From Selenomonadaceae bacterium (lineage in GTDB: Bacteria; Bacillota; Negativicutes; Selenomonadales; Selenomonadaceae): 23,241 nt of DNA. Below are positions 7,353-15,485 of the stretch, in pieces. Position 1 is the stretch's first letter. Each line of letters starts with the position of its first letter. A model generated the notes under the pieces. It was not told the DNA's origin. It saw nothing but the letters and a program-made list of their open reading frames with translations, and made no database searches. Made by a program: the position numbers and the translations under genes. Location: NCBI GenBank assembly GCA_016280345.1, contig JAEEGN010000300.1:1-23241 (forward strand), in the 5' to 3' direction.

Positions 7353-8177
7353 TCAAAACGAAAGCCAATCCGTTATTATTCCCTCAGAAAGAAACTGCGT
7401 AGTGGTCGTTGTGTTTGAGGTCAGGTCATTTCGCTGGAGCGTGCGGTGTTTTTCGAATCGTTTCCTTGCCGCCTTTGCATCCAGTTGGCGGTTTTCCGCT
7501 TTCCGTTTCGCCTGGCGATTCTGTTCGCGTTCGATCTGCCGGAGGGTTTTCTCGTCCGGGCCGATGATTCCGCCACCGCTTGACACACGGCAGTTTGCCA
7601 CTTCACCGTTTTCGTCCAGGACCACTACGGCACTGTAAAGACGTGTGCCGTAAAACTTCGTGCCGGGGAGCGTGAGCCGTGGACCACCGGCATGGAAAGC
7701 GTAAATCTTGTCAATGTTCGCGGCGACTTTGGCACGGAGTGCGGGGGCGGATTTCATCTTTTCCTCAAGGGCCGGCGGCACAATGATGGCACTTTTTCCC
7801 AATGTGGCATTGACCTTCGCCTGGATTTCCGAGGCCATCTGGGACGGATTGGCCCGCTCCGGTGCCCAATCCAGAATGGAATTGTCCGTGTCGTCCGTGA
7901 AAAACCGGTCATAAGGGAAATCCTCATGGCACCAATTCTCCCGGGTGATGGTAGTGGCGTCCATGACATGATAATAGGCTGCACCTGCAGAGTGGCCAAA
8001 ATTCCGCGCAAAGGACGCCTGGCAGAGTTCGGATAGCCCCACTTTGTTTTCCTGCGACAACAGGGATTGGGAAACAGCCTCATAGGAAACGGCACCTGAC
8101 GTGCCGCCGGTTTTCTGCGCGGCCCTTCGGGTGGGAATCTCCAGCGCCCGCTTGACGGGATGAAGCAAGGTATCCAT
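7353..8177 (-). CDS. Hypothetical protein of unknown family
   Basis: This 274-residue protein is one I do not recognise. ATG at 8177 is preceded by a strong GGGGAGG eight bases upstream, and an intrinsic terminator lies just beyond the stop, so it looks like a real single-gene unit. There is no signal peptide or membrane segment. The middle contains an aromatic region (ENWCHEDFPYDRFF, AGAAYYHVMD) and a Val-rich strand (TRLYSAVVVLDENGEV). Residues about 215-250 are a strongly basic, probably helical stretch rich in Lys, Arg and Gln (EREQNRQAKRKAENRQ), then a Thr run. GC content is visibly lower than in its neighbours (about 53% in a sampled line against about 70% in the symporter), which suggests acquisition. 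It splits the two transsulfuration genes. Confidence 0.75.
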   Translation of the reverse strand: MDTLLHPVKRALEIPTRRAAQKTGGTSGAVSYEAVSQSLLSQENKVGLSELCQASFARNFGHSAGAAYYHVMDATTITRENWCHEDFPYDRFFTDDTDNSILDWAPERANPSQMASEIQAKVNATLGKSAIIVPPALEEKMKSAPALRAKVAANIDKIYAFHAGGPRLTLPGTKFYGTRLYSAVVVLDENGEVANCRVSSGGGIIGPDEKTLRQIEREQNRQAKRKAENRQLDAKAARKRFEKHRTLQRNDLTSNTTTTTQFLSEGIITDWLSF

Positions 8178-8263
8178 GCAAAACGCCTCCCCAAGAATGT
8201 TTTATTCGATGAATCCTTCTCATTTCCTTTATCGTGTTTTTGCCCCGTTTCCTTAATCGCTTT

Positions 8264-8319
8264 GGAGCGAAATGACATTTTTTAGGTGTAAAATGACACC
8301 TTTTGGGGTGTGAAATGAC
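8264..8319 (+). repeat. Three phased 13-bp direct repeats, candidate operator
   Basis: GGAGCGAAATGAC (8264-8276), GGTGTAAAATGAC (8285-8297) and GGTGTGAAATGAC (8307-8319) share the consensus GGWGYRAAATGAC. They start 21 and 22 bases apart, about two helical turns. The middle copy also forms a small palindrome (GGTGT...ACACC). They lie in the divergent spacer between the unknown gene and the cystathionine beta-synthase-type gene, which is the position of a shared operator. No convincing -35/-10 pair was found beside them. Confidence 0.6.
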
Positions 8320-8383
8320 GATAAGGCCGAAGGGAGATATAGCAGGGCGATGCCCGTGAAATCAAGAAAGCGAGGAATCCTAT

Positions 8384-9295
8384 ATGCGATATTACGCATC
8401 TATGCAGGAACTGATCGGTCACACGCCGCTGGTGGAGCTGACGCACGTGGAGGTGCCGTCCGGGGCGCGCTTCTTCGCCAAGCTGGAACTCTGGAACCCC
8501 GGCGGCAGTGCCAAGGACCGCATCGGCCGGTCGATGATTGCCGACGCGGAAAAGAGCGGGCGGCTGAAGCCCGGCGGCACCATCGTTGAGGGCACGGCGG
8601 GCAACACTGGTCTCGGCATCGCTTTTGCCGCGCTGAACAAGGGCTATCGCGTGATCTTCGTCGTGCCGGAGAAATTCTCGGTGGAAAAGCAGACTTTGAT
8701 GAAGGCTCTCGGCGCGGAAATCGTTTCCACGCCGCGGTCCGGCGGAATGCTGATGGCGGAAGCGAAGGCCGAGGAACTGGCGGCGTCGATCCCCAGCGCG
8801 ATTACCATGCGGCAGTTCAAGAATCCGGCGAATCCCCGGGCCCATTACGAGACGACGGGGCCGGAGCTTTATGAGGACCTGGACGGGAAGATCGATTATC
8901 TCGTCTGCGGCGCCGGCAGCGGCGGCACCTTTTCCGGCATCATGAAATACCTGAAGGAGAAGAATCCTGCCATCCGGGGCGTGCTGGCCGATCCCATCGG
9001 CTCGACGCTGGGCGGCGGCGAGCATGGCGACTATGAGATCGAGGGCATCGGCAACGATTTCGTGGCCGAGACGATGGATATGTCCTTCGTTGATCAGGTG
9101 GTCAAAGTCAGCGACGACGAAGCCTTCGCTGGTGTCAGGGCGTTGGCGGCGAAGGAGGGCATCTTCGCCGGCTCCTCCTCGGGGGCAACGCTGGCGGCGG
9201 CGGAAAAGCTGGCGGCGGGCGGCGCGCGGGGGAATATCGTGCTGGTCTTCGCCGACCGTGCTGAGCGGTATTTCTCGAAAAAAATACTCCCGTGA
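8384..9295 (+). CDS. Cystathionine beta-synthase / cysteine synthase-type PLP enzyme
   Basis: This 303-residue fold-type II PLP enzyme has the PLP lysine Lys44 in NPGGSAKDRIG, the phosphate loop EGTAGNTGLGIAF, and the C-terminal Ser in GSSSGATLAAA that contacts the PLP nitrogen. It has no C-terminal CBS regulatory domains. The EGTAGNTG loop in place of the common EPTSGNTG of CysK is reminiscent of MccA/YrhA-like or human CBS-like enzymes. With the gamma-lyase at 6147 it could turn homocysteine into cysteine. CysK activity (O-acetylserine sulfhydrylase) is the alternative. The start at 8384 follows a GCGAGG; an in-frame ATG six codons later is also possible. Confidence 0.85.
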   Translation: MRYYASMQELIGHTPLVELTHVEVPSGARFFAKLELWNPGGSAKDRIGRSMIADAEKSGRLKPGGTIVEGTAGNTGLGIAFAALNKGYRVIFVVPEKFSVEKQTLMKALGAEIVSTPRSGGMLMAEAKAEELAASIPSAITMRQFKNPANPRAHYETTGPELYEDLDGKIDYLVCGAGSGGTFSGIMKYLKEKNPAIRGVLADPIGSTLGGGEHGDYEIEGIGNDFVAETMDMSFVDQVVKVSDDEAFAGVRALAAKEGIFAGSSSGATLAAAEKLAAGGARGNIVLVFADRAERYFSKKILP

Positions 9296-9334
9296 AATTT
9301 TTTCTGCCCATCGAAGGCCATTTTGTGTTAATAT

Positions 9335-9363
9335 AGGGAAACGTCAGCGATTGGCGTTTCCCT
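9335..9363 (+). terminator. Probable intrinsic terminator between PLP enzyme and symporter
   Basis: AGGGAAACG (9335-9343) pairs with CGTTTCCCT (9355-9363) across an 11-base loop, followed by GATTTTG. It starts 40 bases after the stop at 9295 and ends 26 bases before the next ATG, so it may instead act in the leader of the symporter gene. Confidence 0.55.
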
Positions 9364-9389
9364 GATTTTGCCGTGAGAGGTGATGATTT

Positions 9390-10613
9390 ATGGGCCGGCT
9401 TTCCATGAGCGCGAAGGTCTTTCTCGGCTTCGGCATCGGCGCGGTGCTGGGCCTCGTTTTCCAGGATAAAATCCTGTTCGTGCAGCCGATCGGCGATCTC
9501 TTCCTGAAGCTGATTCAGATGATCGTGATCCCGCTGATTTTCTGCTCCATCATCAGCGGCATCGCCAGCATCGGCGACGTAACGAAGCTCAGGCGCATCG
9601 GCACCAAGGTCATGGGCTTCTACATCGTGACGACGATTCTCTCCACCATCCTCGGCCTGGCCGTTTCGCACCTGATGCAGCCGGGGCGCGGCTTCGGCGT
9701 GTCCAGCATCGTCGAGTCCGGCGAGACGGTGCAGGCGGCGGAGCCGATGTCCGTCGGCGCGGCCATCCTCGGCATGGTGCCGTCGAATCCCGTGGCGGCG
9801 CTGGCGAAGGGCGATCTCATGCAGACCATCGTCTTCGCGGTCTTCGTCGGCGTGGCGCTGACGATCCTCGGGGAAAAGGTCGCCCGCTTCAAAGCGGTCA
9901 TCGACGAGGCCACGCAGGTCATGTTCCGGATCACCGACCTCGTGATGAAGGCCACGCCCTACGGCGTCTGCGCCCTCGCCGCGTGCAGCACCGGCGCCTA
10001 CGGCCTGGCTGTCTTCGGCATCATGGGGAAATTCATCCTCACGCACTATATGGCGGCGGCGTCCATCGTCATCTTCCTCTACCTCTACATCATCAAGGGG
10101 ATCGCGAAAATCCCGCTGTCCGATTTCTTCCGCAAGGTCTCCAAGGTCTGGTGGGTGGCTTTCAGCACCACCTCCAGCTCCGGCACGCTGCCGGTGACGC
10201 TGCGCGTCGTCGAGAAGGAGTTCCACGTCAAGCACGAGCTGGCGTCCTTCACGCTGCCCCTGGGGGCGACGGTGAACATGAACGGTATCGCCGCTTATTA
10301 CGCGGTCACGGTGCTTTTTGTCTCCCAGATTTACGGCGTCGACCTCACGCTTTACCAGCAGGCCATGTTCGTCTTCATGACGACGCTGATTTCCATCGGC
10401 ACGCCGGGCATCCCGAACAGCGGCATCGTGCTCACCGTCATGCTGTTGGGCACCATGGGCCTGCCCGCCACCATCATGGGCATGATTGTCGGCATCTTCC
10501 GTCCCATCGATATGATCCATACGGCGCTGAACGTTACCGGCGACGTGGTCTCGACGCTGGCGGTGGCACGGCTTGAGAATATGTTCGATGACGAGACCGG
10601 AGATGCCGCATGA
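9390..10613 (+). CDS. Dicarboxylate/amino-acid:cation symporter (DAACS family)
   Basis: This 407-residue GltP/GltPh-type secondary transporter is an inner-membrane protein using Na+ or H+. Family landmarks are present: the HP1 Ser-rich loop TTSSSGTLPVTL, the TM7 motif NMNGIAAYY (NMDGT in GltPh), the HP2 region GTPGIPNSGIVL and TM8 DMIHTALNVTGD. Aligned by eye to GltPh, Asp394, Thr398, Asn401 and Asp405 are kept, but Arg397, which holds the side-chain carboxylate of Asp/Glu, is His. The substrate may therefore not be an ordinary acidic amino acid. GAGAGGTG at 9375-9382 precedes ATG 9390. Its stop overlaps the mnmA start (ATGA). Confidence 0.92.
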   Translation: MGRLSMSAKVFLGFGIGAVLGLVFQDKILFVQPIGDLFLKLIQMIVIPLIFCSIISGIASIGDVTKLRRIGTKVMGFYIVTTILSTILGLAVSHLMQPGRGFGVSSIVESGETVQAAEPMSVGAAILGMVPSNPVAALAKGDLMQTIVFAVFVGVALTILGEKVARFKAVIDEATQVMFRITDLVMKATPYGVCALAACSTGAYGLAVFGIMGKFILTHYMAAASIVIFLYLYIIKGIAKIPLSDFFRKVSKVWWVAFSTTSSSGTLPVTLRVVEKEFHVKHELASFTLPLGATVNMNGIAAYYAVTVLFVSQIYGVDLTLYQQAMFVFMTTLISIGTPGIPNSGIVLTVMLLGTMGLPATIMGMIVGIFRPIDMIHTALNVTGDVVSTLAVARLENMFDDETGDAA

Positions 10614-11671
10614 GCCGGGTGGTGGCCGGGCTTTCCGGCGGCGTGGACAGCGCGGTGGCGGCGTATCTCCTGAAAGCCGCGGGCTATGAGGTCATCGGCG
10701 TTACCCTCAAGACATGGACCGGCGGGAGCAGTCGTTGCTGTGAGCTTGACGACGCGCAGGAAATGGCGGCACGCATGGGGATTCCGCATTACGTACGCAA
10801 CACGGCGACGGAATTCCGGAGTCGCGTAGAGCAGCCGTTCATCCGTGAATATCTGCGCGGCCGGACGCCGAATCCCTGCGTGGAATGCAACCGTCACGTG
10901 AAGTGGGCGCAACTCCTGGAGGCCGCTGCCGTTCTGGGGGCGGAGTACGTCGCCACCGGGCATTACGCTTCAGTGGCGCGGATTGAGAACGGACGGTACG
11001 CGATCCGGCGGGGCGCGTCGCAGCGGAAGGACCAGTCCTATGTGCTCTACCAGCTGACGCAGGAGCAACTTTCCCACACGCTGCTGCCATTGGGGGACTA
11101 CGAGAAGGAGAAAGTGCGGGCTATCGCGGCGCGGGCCGGGCTTTTGGCGGCGCAGAAGCCGGATTCGCAAGAAATCTGCTTCGTCACCGAGGGCGACTAC
11201 GCCGACTACATCGAGCAGGAGACGGAGGCGGAACTGCCTCCGCCGGGGACTTTCGTCGATGAGGCCGGCAACGTCCTCGGCCTTCACGAGGGAATCACCC
11301 ATTACACGGTCGGCCAGCGCAAGGGGCTCGGCCTGGCTCTCGGCTATCCGGCGTATGTGACGAGGCTTGACGCGGCGAAGAACGAAGTCGTCATCGGCGG
11401 TGAACCGTCGCTGTATCGCACCGCCGTCCGCTGCGGCGAACTGGAATTCATGAGCGTTCCCGGTCTCGCAACGGGCGAAACCCTGCGGGCGATGGTCAAA
11501 ATCCGCTACAATCATGGAGGCGAGACAGCCACGCTCCAAAGGAACGACGGCGACGCGCTTACGGTCGTCTTCGACCGGCCCGTCCGGGCGCCGGCCCCCG
11601 GCCAGCCGGCGGTCTTTTATGACGAAGCCGGCTACGTCATCGGCGGCGGTAAGATCCTTTCCTCTGAGTGA
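10610..11671 (+). CDS. mnmA: tRNA-specific 2-thiouridylase MnmA
   Basis: The 353-residue enzyme makes 2-thiouridine at wobble position 34 of Glu, Gln and Lys tRNAs, using ATP and sulfur relayed from a cysteine desulfurase. The PP-loop SGGVDSAV (residues 9-16) starts the ATP-pyrophosphatase domain. The two catalytic cysteines are in GRTPNPCVECN and DSQEICFV. ATGHYA, KDQSYVLY and YTVGQRKGLGLA are further family blocks, followed by the C-terminal beta-barrel. Length is typical. It overlaps the symporter stop by four bases and so is translationally coupled to it. Sulfur from the nearby cysteine-metabolism genes could feed it, but that is inference. Confidence 0.96.
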   Translation: MSRVVAGLSGGVDSAVAAYLLKAAGYEVIGVTLKTWTGGSSRCCELDDAQEMAARMGIPHYVRNTATEFRSRVEQPFIREYLRGRTPNPCVECNRHVKWAQLLEAAAVLGAEYVATGHYASVARIENGRYAIRRGASQRKDQSYVLYQLTQEQLSHTLLPLGDYEKEKVRAIAARAGLLAAQKPDSQEICFVTEGDYADYIEQETEAELPPPGTFVDEAGNVLGLHEGITHYTVGQRKGLGLALGYPAYVTRLDAAKNEVVIGGEPSLYRTAVRCGELEFMSVPGLATGETLRAMVKIRYNHGGETATLQRNDGDALTVVFDRPVRAPAPGQPAVFYDEAGYVIGGGKILSSE

Positions 11672-11692
11672 CCGTTGCCTTCGTTCTCTGAC

Positions 11693-11718
11693 CGGCAGGA
11701 AACAGACGGTTCCTGCCG
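11693..11718 (+). other. Perfect hairpin downstream of mnmA
   Basis: CGGCAGGAA (11693-11701) pairs with TTCCTGCCG (11710-11718) across an eight-base loop. No T-run follows immediately (ATTGTCGGTTTT), so alone it is a weak terminator. It may protect the mnmA 3' end upstream of the stronger terminator at 11753. Confidence 0.5.
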
Positions 11719-11752
11719 ATTGTCGGTTTTCGTACGACGTCTGATGCCATGA

Positions 11753-11785
11753 AAAAAGGACTCTCGAAAAAGGAGAGTCCTTTTT
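11753..11785 (+). terminator. Strong, bidirectional intrinsic terminator after mnmA
   Basis: A 13-bp perfect stem, AAAAAGGACTCTC (11753-11765) with GAGAGTCCTTTTT (11773-11785), encloses a seven-base loop. The A-run on one side and the T-run on the other allow termination from both directions, which suits its place between plus-strand mnmA and the minus-strand block ending at 12087. Confidence 0.92.
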
Positions 11786-12086
11786 GGTTGCTCGCTGTCT
11801 GATGAGGGTGAATTCTGACACGCCGGGTTTTCCCGTGAGAGGCGTTTCCCCATACAAGGACAAGAGTTCCATAGGGTAATCGCCGTTGCCATCAAAAAAA
11901 GAGGGAAGAAAATCTTGCTTGCAAAACGTGATGTCTCTCTCTGACAGCCTTTTTCGTCACGTCGTTAACGGCGTGGATGCCTCCTTTACCAATTCCGCAG
12001 GAATCCGAATGGTCCGGTTCAAAAATGCCAACGGCTGCAATGAACCCTGACCGGAGGGAAGAATCCCCGGATACACCCTGGCACTT
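11786..12086. other. Gene-free stretch between converging blocks
   Basis: I see no supportable gene in these 301 bases. The stretch is less GC-rich than the coding regions and contains several A/T runs. It includes the near-palindrome CACGTCGTTAACGGCGTG at 11958-11975. Short open frames on the minus strand look faintly protein-like but have no ribosome site and no recognisable family. No clear terminator for the minus-strand gene ending at 12087 was found. Confidence 0.5.
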
Positions 12087-14051
12087 TTACTTTCCGGCGC
12101 TTGTGTTCTCATGCAGGCTGGCGGCGGCGATGATAAGGTCGAGGCAGGCTCGGTCAGAGGATTTGTACCAGCGGAGGTCATCGACATCTACCCGTCGGGT
12201 ATAGTATTTGAGCGGGCCATCCTCCTCACCTTCGCCGGGGAACCAGCGGCTGCTTTCGGATTGGATGATGAACGGCTCCCCGCTGTCATCCTGCCCCAGG
12301 TATATCATCACGTGTCCTTCCGTGAACAGGAGATCGCCGGGGTGGAGTCTGGCGATGGCTGCGCGCTTGTCCTTCTCGTTCATTCCCTCAAGCACAACGC
12401 TGTATGGCAATACGGATTGCTGATCCACGGCGTCCATCGGAAGGTCCAGCCCCAGGCTCCGATAAACGTCCGCCGTGAACAGTGAGCAGTCCACGCCGCC
12501 CTCCAGACCGCCCCAACCGTAAAGCGTCCCCAGAAAGCGGAACGCCTGTCGTATCAGATTGTTTTCCGAGTATGGCAGCCATCCTTTGTGTACCGTGTCG
12601 TCTGCCGGGATACGCACCGTCACATCCCGGAGCAACCCGTTGTCGTTTACCGGCACCGAGACAAGCCAGGTCCCGTCCGCTTGTGGATCGGGCTGCTGCA
12701 GGGGCAGCCGGCTTCCCATCCGGAACGATAGCGAAAGCGTGTCGCTGACCGGGATTTCCTTCTGGCTGTCAGTCATCACGAGGAAATCCTCAGGAGCCGC
12801 ATATTTCATCCATTTCCCGCGGTCCGTGAACGCGATCGCGTCCCGGTTAATCCAGCCGGCGACGTTCCCCGTCTCGACGAAGCAGAATCGCTTGTCGCGG
12901 CTCTCCGCCAGCACCGCCAACGGTTCCGCCGGGTTGAGCGCCACTCCCTGCAGGAGGTCGTAATGCGTGTCGTAGCTGTCCTCAAACCAACCGGTGTTTT
13001 CCGGCAGATAACGGAGGTTTGCCCGGGTTGTCGTCAGGGCGAAGCGCACGTCCTGCTTCTCGGGCAGCGCGTTGAAATCACAGTTGTCAACCGCCTGCCA
13101 GTAACGGGTTCGGGACAGGGGAACTCCATTCTCATACAATTCTTCCGGCTCGAAATACCAAAAGTTGCCCTTGGCGGATGCAATTTTTTTCCGGATATCC
13201 TCCCGCGACATGGTATCAGGATAGCTGGCCATATCGACGAAGAATTCCCTTTTCTGTTGCATCGCTTCCCGGAGTCCTTCCCGCCCGCTTTCGTCCATGA
13301 TCGTGTCACCGCCGGGATTTCGCCGCGTCCAGTATTCCGCCGAGCCGTATTTGCTTTTCATAGAACGCGTTTCCTCACCACCCGCCAGGTACTCCTCCAG
13401 CGTCAGCCCTTGCAAGAAAATCTTCCGCGCCGTCTCTTTCCCGACGTAGCGAATGTGCCATGACTCGTACTCATAGCCGGTGACGCCGGATTTTCCCGGA
13501 GGATAGCGGAGGATGAATCCGTGTCGGGCCAGTTTCCGGTGCATTTTCTGGTGCAGGGTTTCCTGTGTACCGTAATAATCGGCGACGGAGGCGCCGTTCA
13601 CGACAATCTTGGCGTCAATCGCCAGTCCGGTGTGGTGTTCCGAATAGCCCGGTACGGCGGCGAAACGCTTGACATAGGCTTCACCTTCCGTTGCCCGGAG
13701 TTCCTCGATGAGTTCCCGTTGGCGGGCGACGCTGCGGTACGCGGATTCCAGCTCAATCTGAATGCCGTCTTGCAAGAGATCCTGGCGCAGTTCCAGGAAA
13801 TGGTCGTACGTTTCCCGCTCGACCTGGAATTTCTCGCCGAAGCAATTCTTGACGGTTACCAGAGAAACAGCGGATTCGTAGTTGTCAGGCAGTTTATGCG
13901 TCTTGTTCACCAACAGCGGGTCCCCTGCAAGAGTCATCGTTGCGGAGGCGGGGGCTGCCGTCACAACCGGGCATTGCTCCCACGCCACGGCACCGCCGGC
14001 GGGAAGGCCCATGGTACTGGCAAGCAAGGCAATGATCAGAGATTTTTTCAT
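12087..14051 (-). CDS. Exported VanY-type D,D-carboxypeptidase fused to NlpC/P60 endopeptidase
   Basis: The 654-residue product has a signal peptide (MKKSLIIALL..., likely cut after AVA at about residue 23). Residues about 75-215 are a peptidase M15/VanY domain: YRSVARQRE, SEHHTGLAID (zinc ligands His139 and Asp146) and ESWHIRYV (Glu196 and zinc ligand His199). After a middle region that looks like SH3-type domains comes a C-terminal NlpC/P60 papain-like domain: YGWGGLEGGVDCS with catalytic Cys522, and GHVMIYLG with His580. It should cut both the terminal D-Ala and a stem-peptide bond of peptidoglycan in the envelope. A longer in-frame start at 14147 is rejected because GGAGGT sits beside ATG 14051 and begins the signal peptide. 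Confidence 0.9.
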   Translation of the reverse strand: MKKSLIIALLASTMGLPAGGAVAWEQCPVVTAAPASATMTLAGDPLLVNKTHKLPDNYESAVSLVTVKNCFGEKFQVERETYDHFLELRQDLLQDGIQIELESAYRSVARQRELIEELRATEGEAYVKRFAAVPGYSEHHTGLAIDAKIVVNGASVADYYGTQETLHQKMHRKLARHGFILRYPPGKSGVTGYEYESWHIRYVGKETARKIFLQGLTLEEYLAGGEETRSMKSKYGSAEYWTRRNPGGDTIMDESGREGLREAMQQKREFFVDMASYPDTMSREDIRKKIASAKGNFWYFEPEELYENGVPLSRTRYWQAVDNCDFNALPEKQDVRFALTTTRANLRYLPENTGWFEDSYDTHYDLLQGVALNPAEPLAVLAESRDKRFCFVETGNVAGWINRDAIAFTDRGKWMKYAAPEDFLVMTDSQKEIPVSDTLSLSFRMGSRLPLQQPDPQADGTWLVSVPVNDNGLLRDVTVRIPADDTVHKGWLPYSENNLIRQAFRFLGTLYGWGGLEGGVDCSLFTADVYRSLGLDLPMDAVDQQSVLPYSVVLEGMNEKDKRAAIARLHPGDLLFTEGHVMIYLGQDDSGEPFIIQSESSRWFPGEGEEDGPLKYYTRRVDVDDLRWYKSSDRACLDLIIAAASLHENTSAGK

Positions 14052-14057
14052 ATTGTT

Positions 14058-14063
14058 ACCTCC
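14058..14063 (-). promoter_or_regulatory. Ribosome binding site fixing the start at 14051
   Basis: GGAGGT on the minus strand, six bases before ATG 14051, selects the start that opens with the signal peptide. Confidence 0.85.
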
Positions 14064-14165
14064 AGAAGACGTTTGAATTTCAGGCAAAAAGTCATCTTCT
14101 TTCCGCCCGCCACGGCATCGGCAACGACAATGAAGTTGGCTTGACATCCTTGTCCGTTCTTCCGA

Positions 14166-15467
14166 TCAGCTTTTTTCGTATGCCATTTGCAAAATGTCGT
14201 TTGACAACCGGGGATACAGTTGGCGCAAGTCTTCCCGGGATACCAGTCGGAATCCCTGGTATTGGAATTTCGGTGTGGTAACGCAGGAAATGAAGGTGTA
14301 GCCGTTCTTATCGATGTTTTCGGCAGCGAAAATGGCGCCCGCCGGGATTATGGCCATCGGCAGCTCGCCCTGCGCCGGATTGACGCCGAGCCGGATTTCC
14401 TTTTGCTGACCGTCCTGCAAAATCGTGATTTTCATACCGCCGCCGGCGTGGTAATACCAGACCTCATCGCAGTCAAGCTGATGGAAATGGGAAATCTCAT
14501 CCTTGTCCAGCAGGAAGTAAATGCTTCCGGCGGTTGCCCGGCCCTTTTGCCGGAAGGTTGACGTGAAAACTTCCGCGAACCAGCCGCCTTCCGAATGGGG
14601 CTGCAAGGAAAAGGCTTCCTTCAGTTTTTGAACGGTATCGCTCGTATTCCCCGGAGCGCCGTCGTGCATGGCGCTTCGGGTATCCTGTTCGGCGCGGTGG
14701 ATATCCGCCGACATATCCCTGGCGAGGTCAATGGCATGGAATTTCCCGTCGTCGTGCAGGACCATGGAAAAGGCGTCGGTCTTGTCAAGCTGCGCTTCGC
14801 CATCCGCAATCGACAATTCCAGGATGTGCCCGCCGTGTTCCCTGTCATCGGAAAGGAAATGGAAGTGCCAGCCCTTCGAGTTCAGTTCGCCCATATAGTT
14901 GGGGCAGTAAAGGCCTACCAGGGTCCCCTCGATGTCCTGATGAGCGAATTCCGTCTGCTTGTCCTTGAGCGCCTCGACCAGAGTGGGGTAGGGCTCCTCA
15001 CTGCCGTATTCGCTGCGAAACAGTATGGAAGGGAATACGGTGTGCAGTTTCACCATGTAGAAGCTGTTCTCGCCCTGCTCCTTTACTGCCTGGTTCAGCG
15101 CTTTCTCCAGCGCGGCCTTGTCGGCGATGTCGGACAGGTTCACGGAAACGTCATGGTCAAAGAAAGTCACGTTGGCAAAGGGGACGATTTCGTCGTCGTC
15201 GGGCACAACCACCGTGCCGTTACCCAACGCCTGATAGACCGTGCCATCCAGCACGATCATTTCCCCGTTCAGCCCCTCAAAGGTGCCGATCCCGGTGTCG
15301 CCGAGGGCACGGAGGTCCCCAACGGTAATGGTGCCGCCAAAGTACCCCTGCGCCAGGGATTGGAGCAGAGCGACCTGGGAAACGGTTTCCCTTTTGGCGG
15401 CCACCGCATATCCGGTGCCGAAGGCTATCATGCCCGATAACAGTGCGGCAGCGAGTTTCTTCTTCAT
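14166..15467 (-). CDS. Exported acetolactate decarboxylase fused to a DUF985-type cupin
   Basis: The 433-residue protein begins with a signal peptide (MKKKLAAALLSG..., cut near AVAA at about residue 24). Residues about 28-255 match alpha-acetolactate decarboxylase (BudA/AlsD), which converts acetolactate to acetoin. GTFEGLNGEMIVLDG, VPFANVTFF and the zinc histidines His201, His203 and His214 (GWHFHFLSDDREHGGH) have the spacing of the Brevibacillus enzyme. Residues about 278-425 match the cupin_5/DUF985 family (EGGWFAEVF, ISHFHQLDCDEVWYYH, IIPAGAIFAAE, FQYQGFRLVSREDL). Most acetolactate decarboxylases are cytosolic, though the Brevibacillus enzyme is secreted. No acetolactate synthase is visible nearby. 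AGGTGAGA precedes ATG 15467. Confidence 0.88.
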   Translation of the reverse strand: MKKKLAAALLSGMIAFGTGYAVAAKRETVSQVALLQSLAQGYFGGTITVGDLRALGDTGIGTFEGLNGEMIVLDGTVYQALGNGTVVVPDDDEIVPFANVTFFDHDVSVNLSDIADKAALEKALNQAVKEQGENSFYMVKLHTVFPSILFRSEYGSEEPYPTLVEALKDKQTEFAHQDIEGTLVGLYCPNYMGELNSKGWHFHFLSDDREHGGHILELSIADGEAQLDKTDAFSMVLHDDGKFHAIDLARDMSADIHRAEQDTRSAMHDGAPGNTSDTVQKLKEAFSLQPHSEGGWFAEVFTSTFRQKGRATAGSIYFLLDKDEISHFHQLDCDEVWYYHAGGGMKITILQDGQQKEIRLGVNPAQGELPMAIIPAGAIFAAENIDKNGYTFISCVTTPKFQYQGFRLVSREDLRQLYPRLSNDILQMAYEKS

Positions 15468-15485
15468 TTCTGTCTCACCTGATAT

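Noticed and set aside
11786..11957. Possible gene remnant on the minus strand between the mnmA terminator and 11957
   Set aside because: Fragments in different frames look faintly protein-like, but no family could be named and the A/T runs suggest ordinary intergenic DNA.
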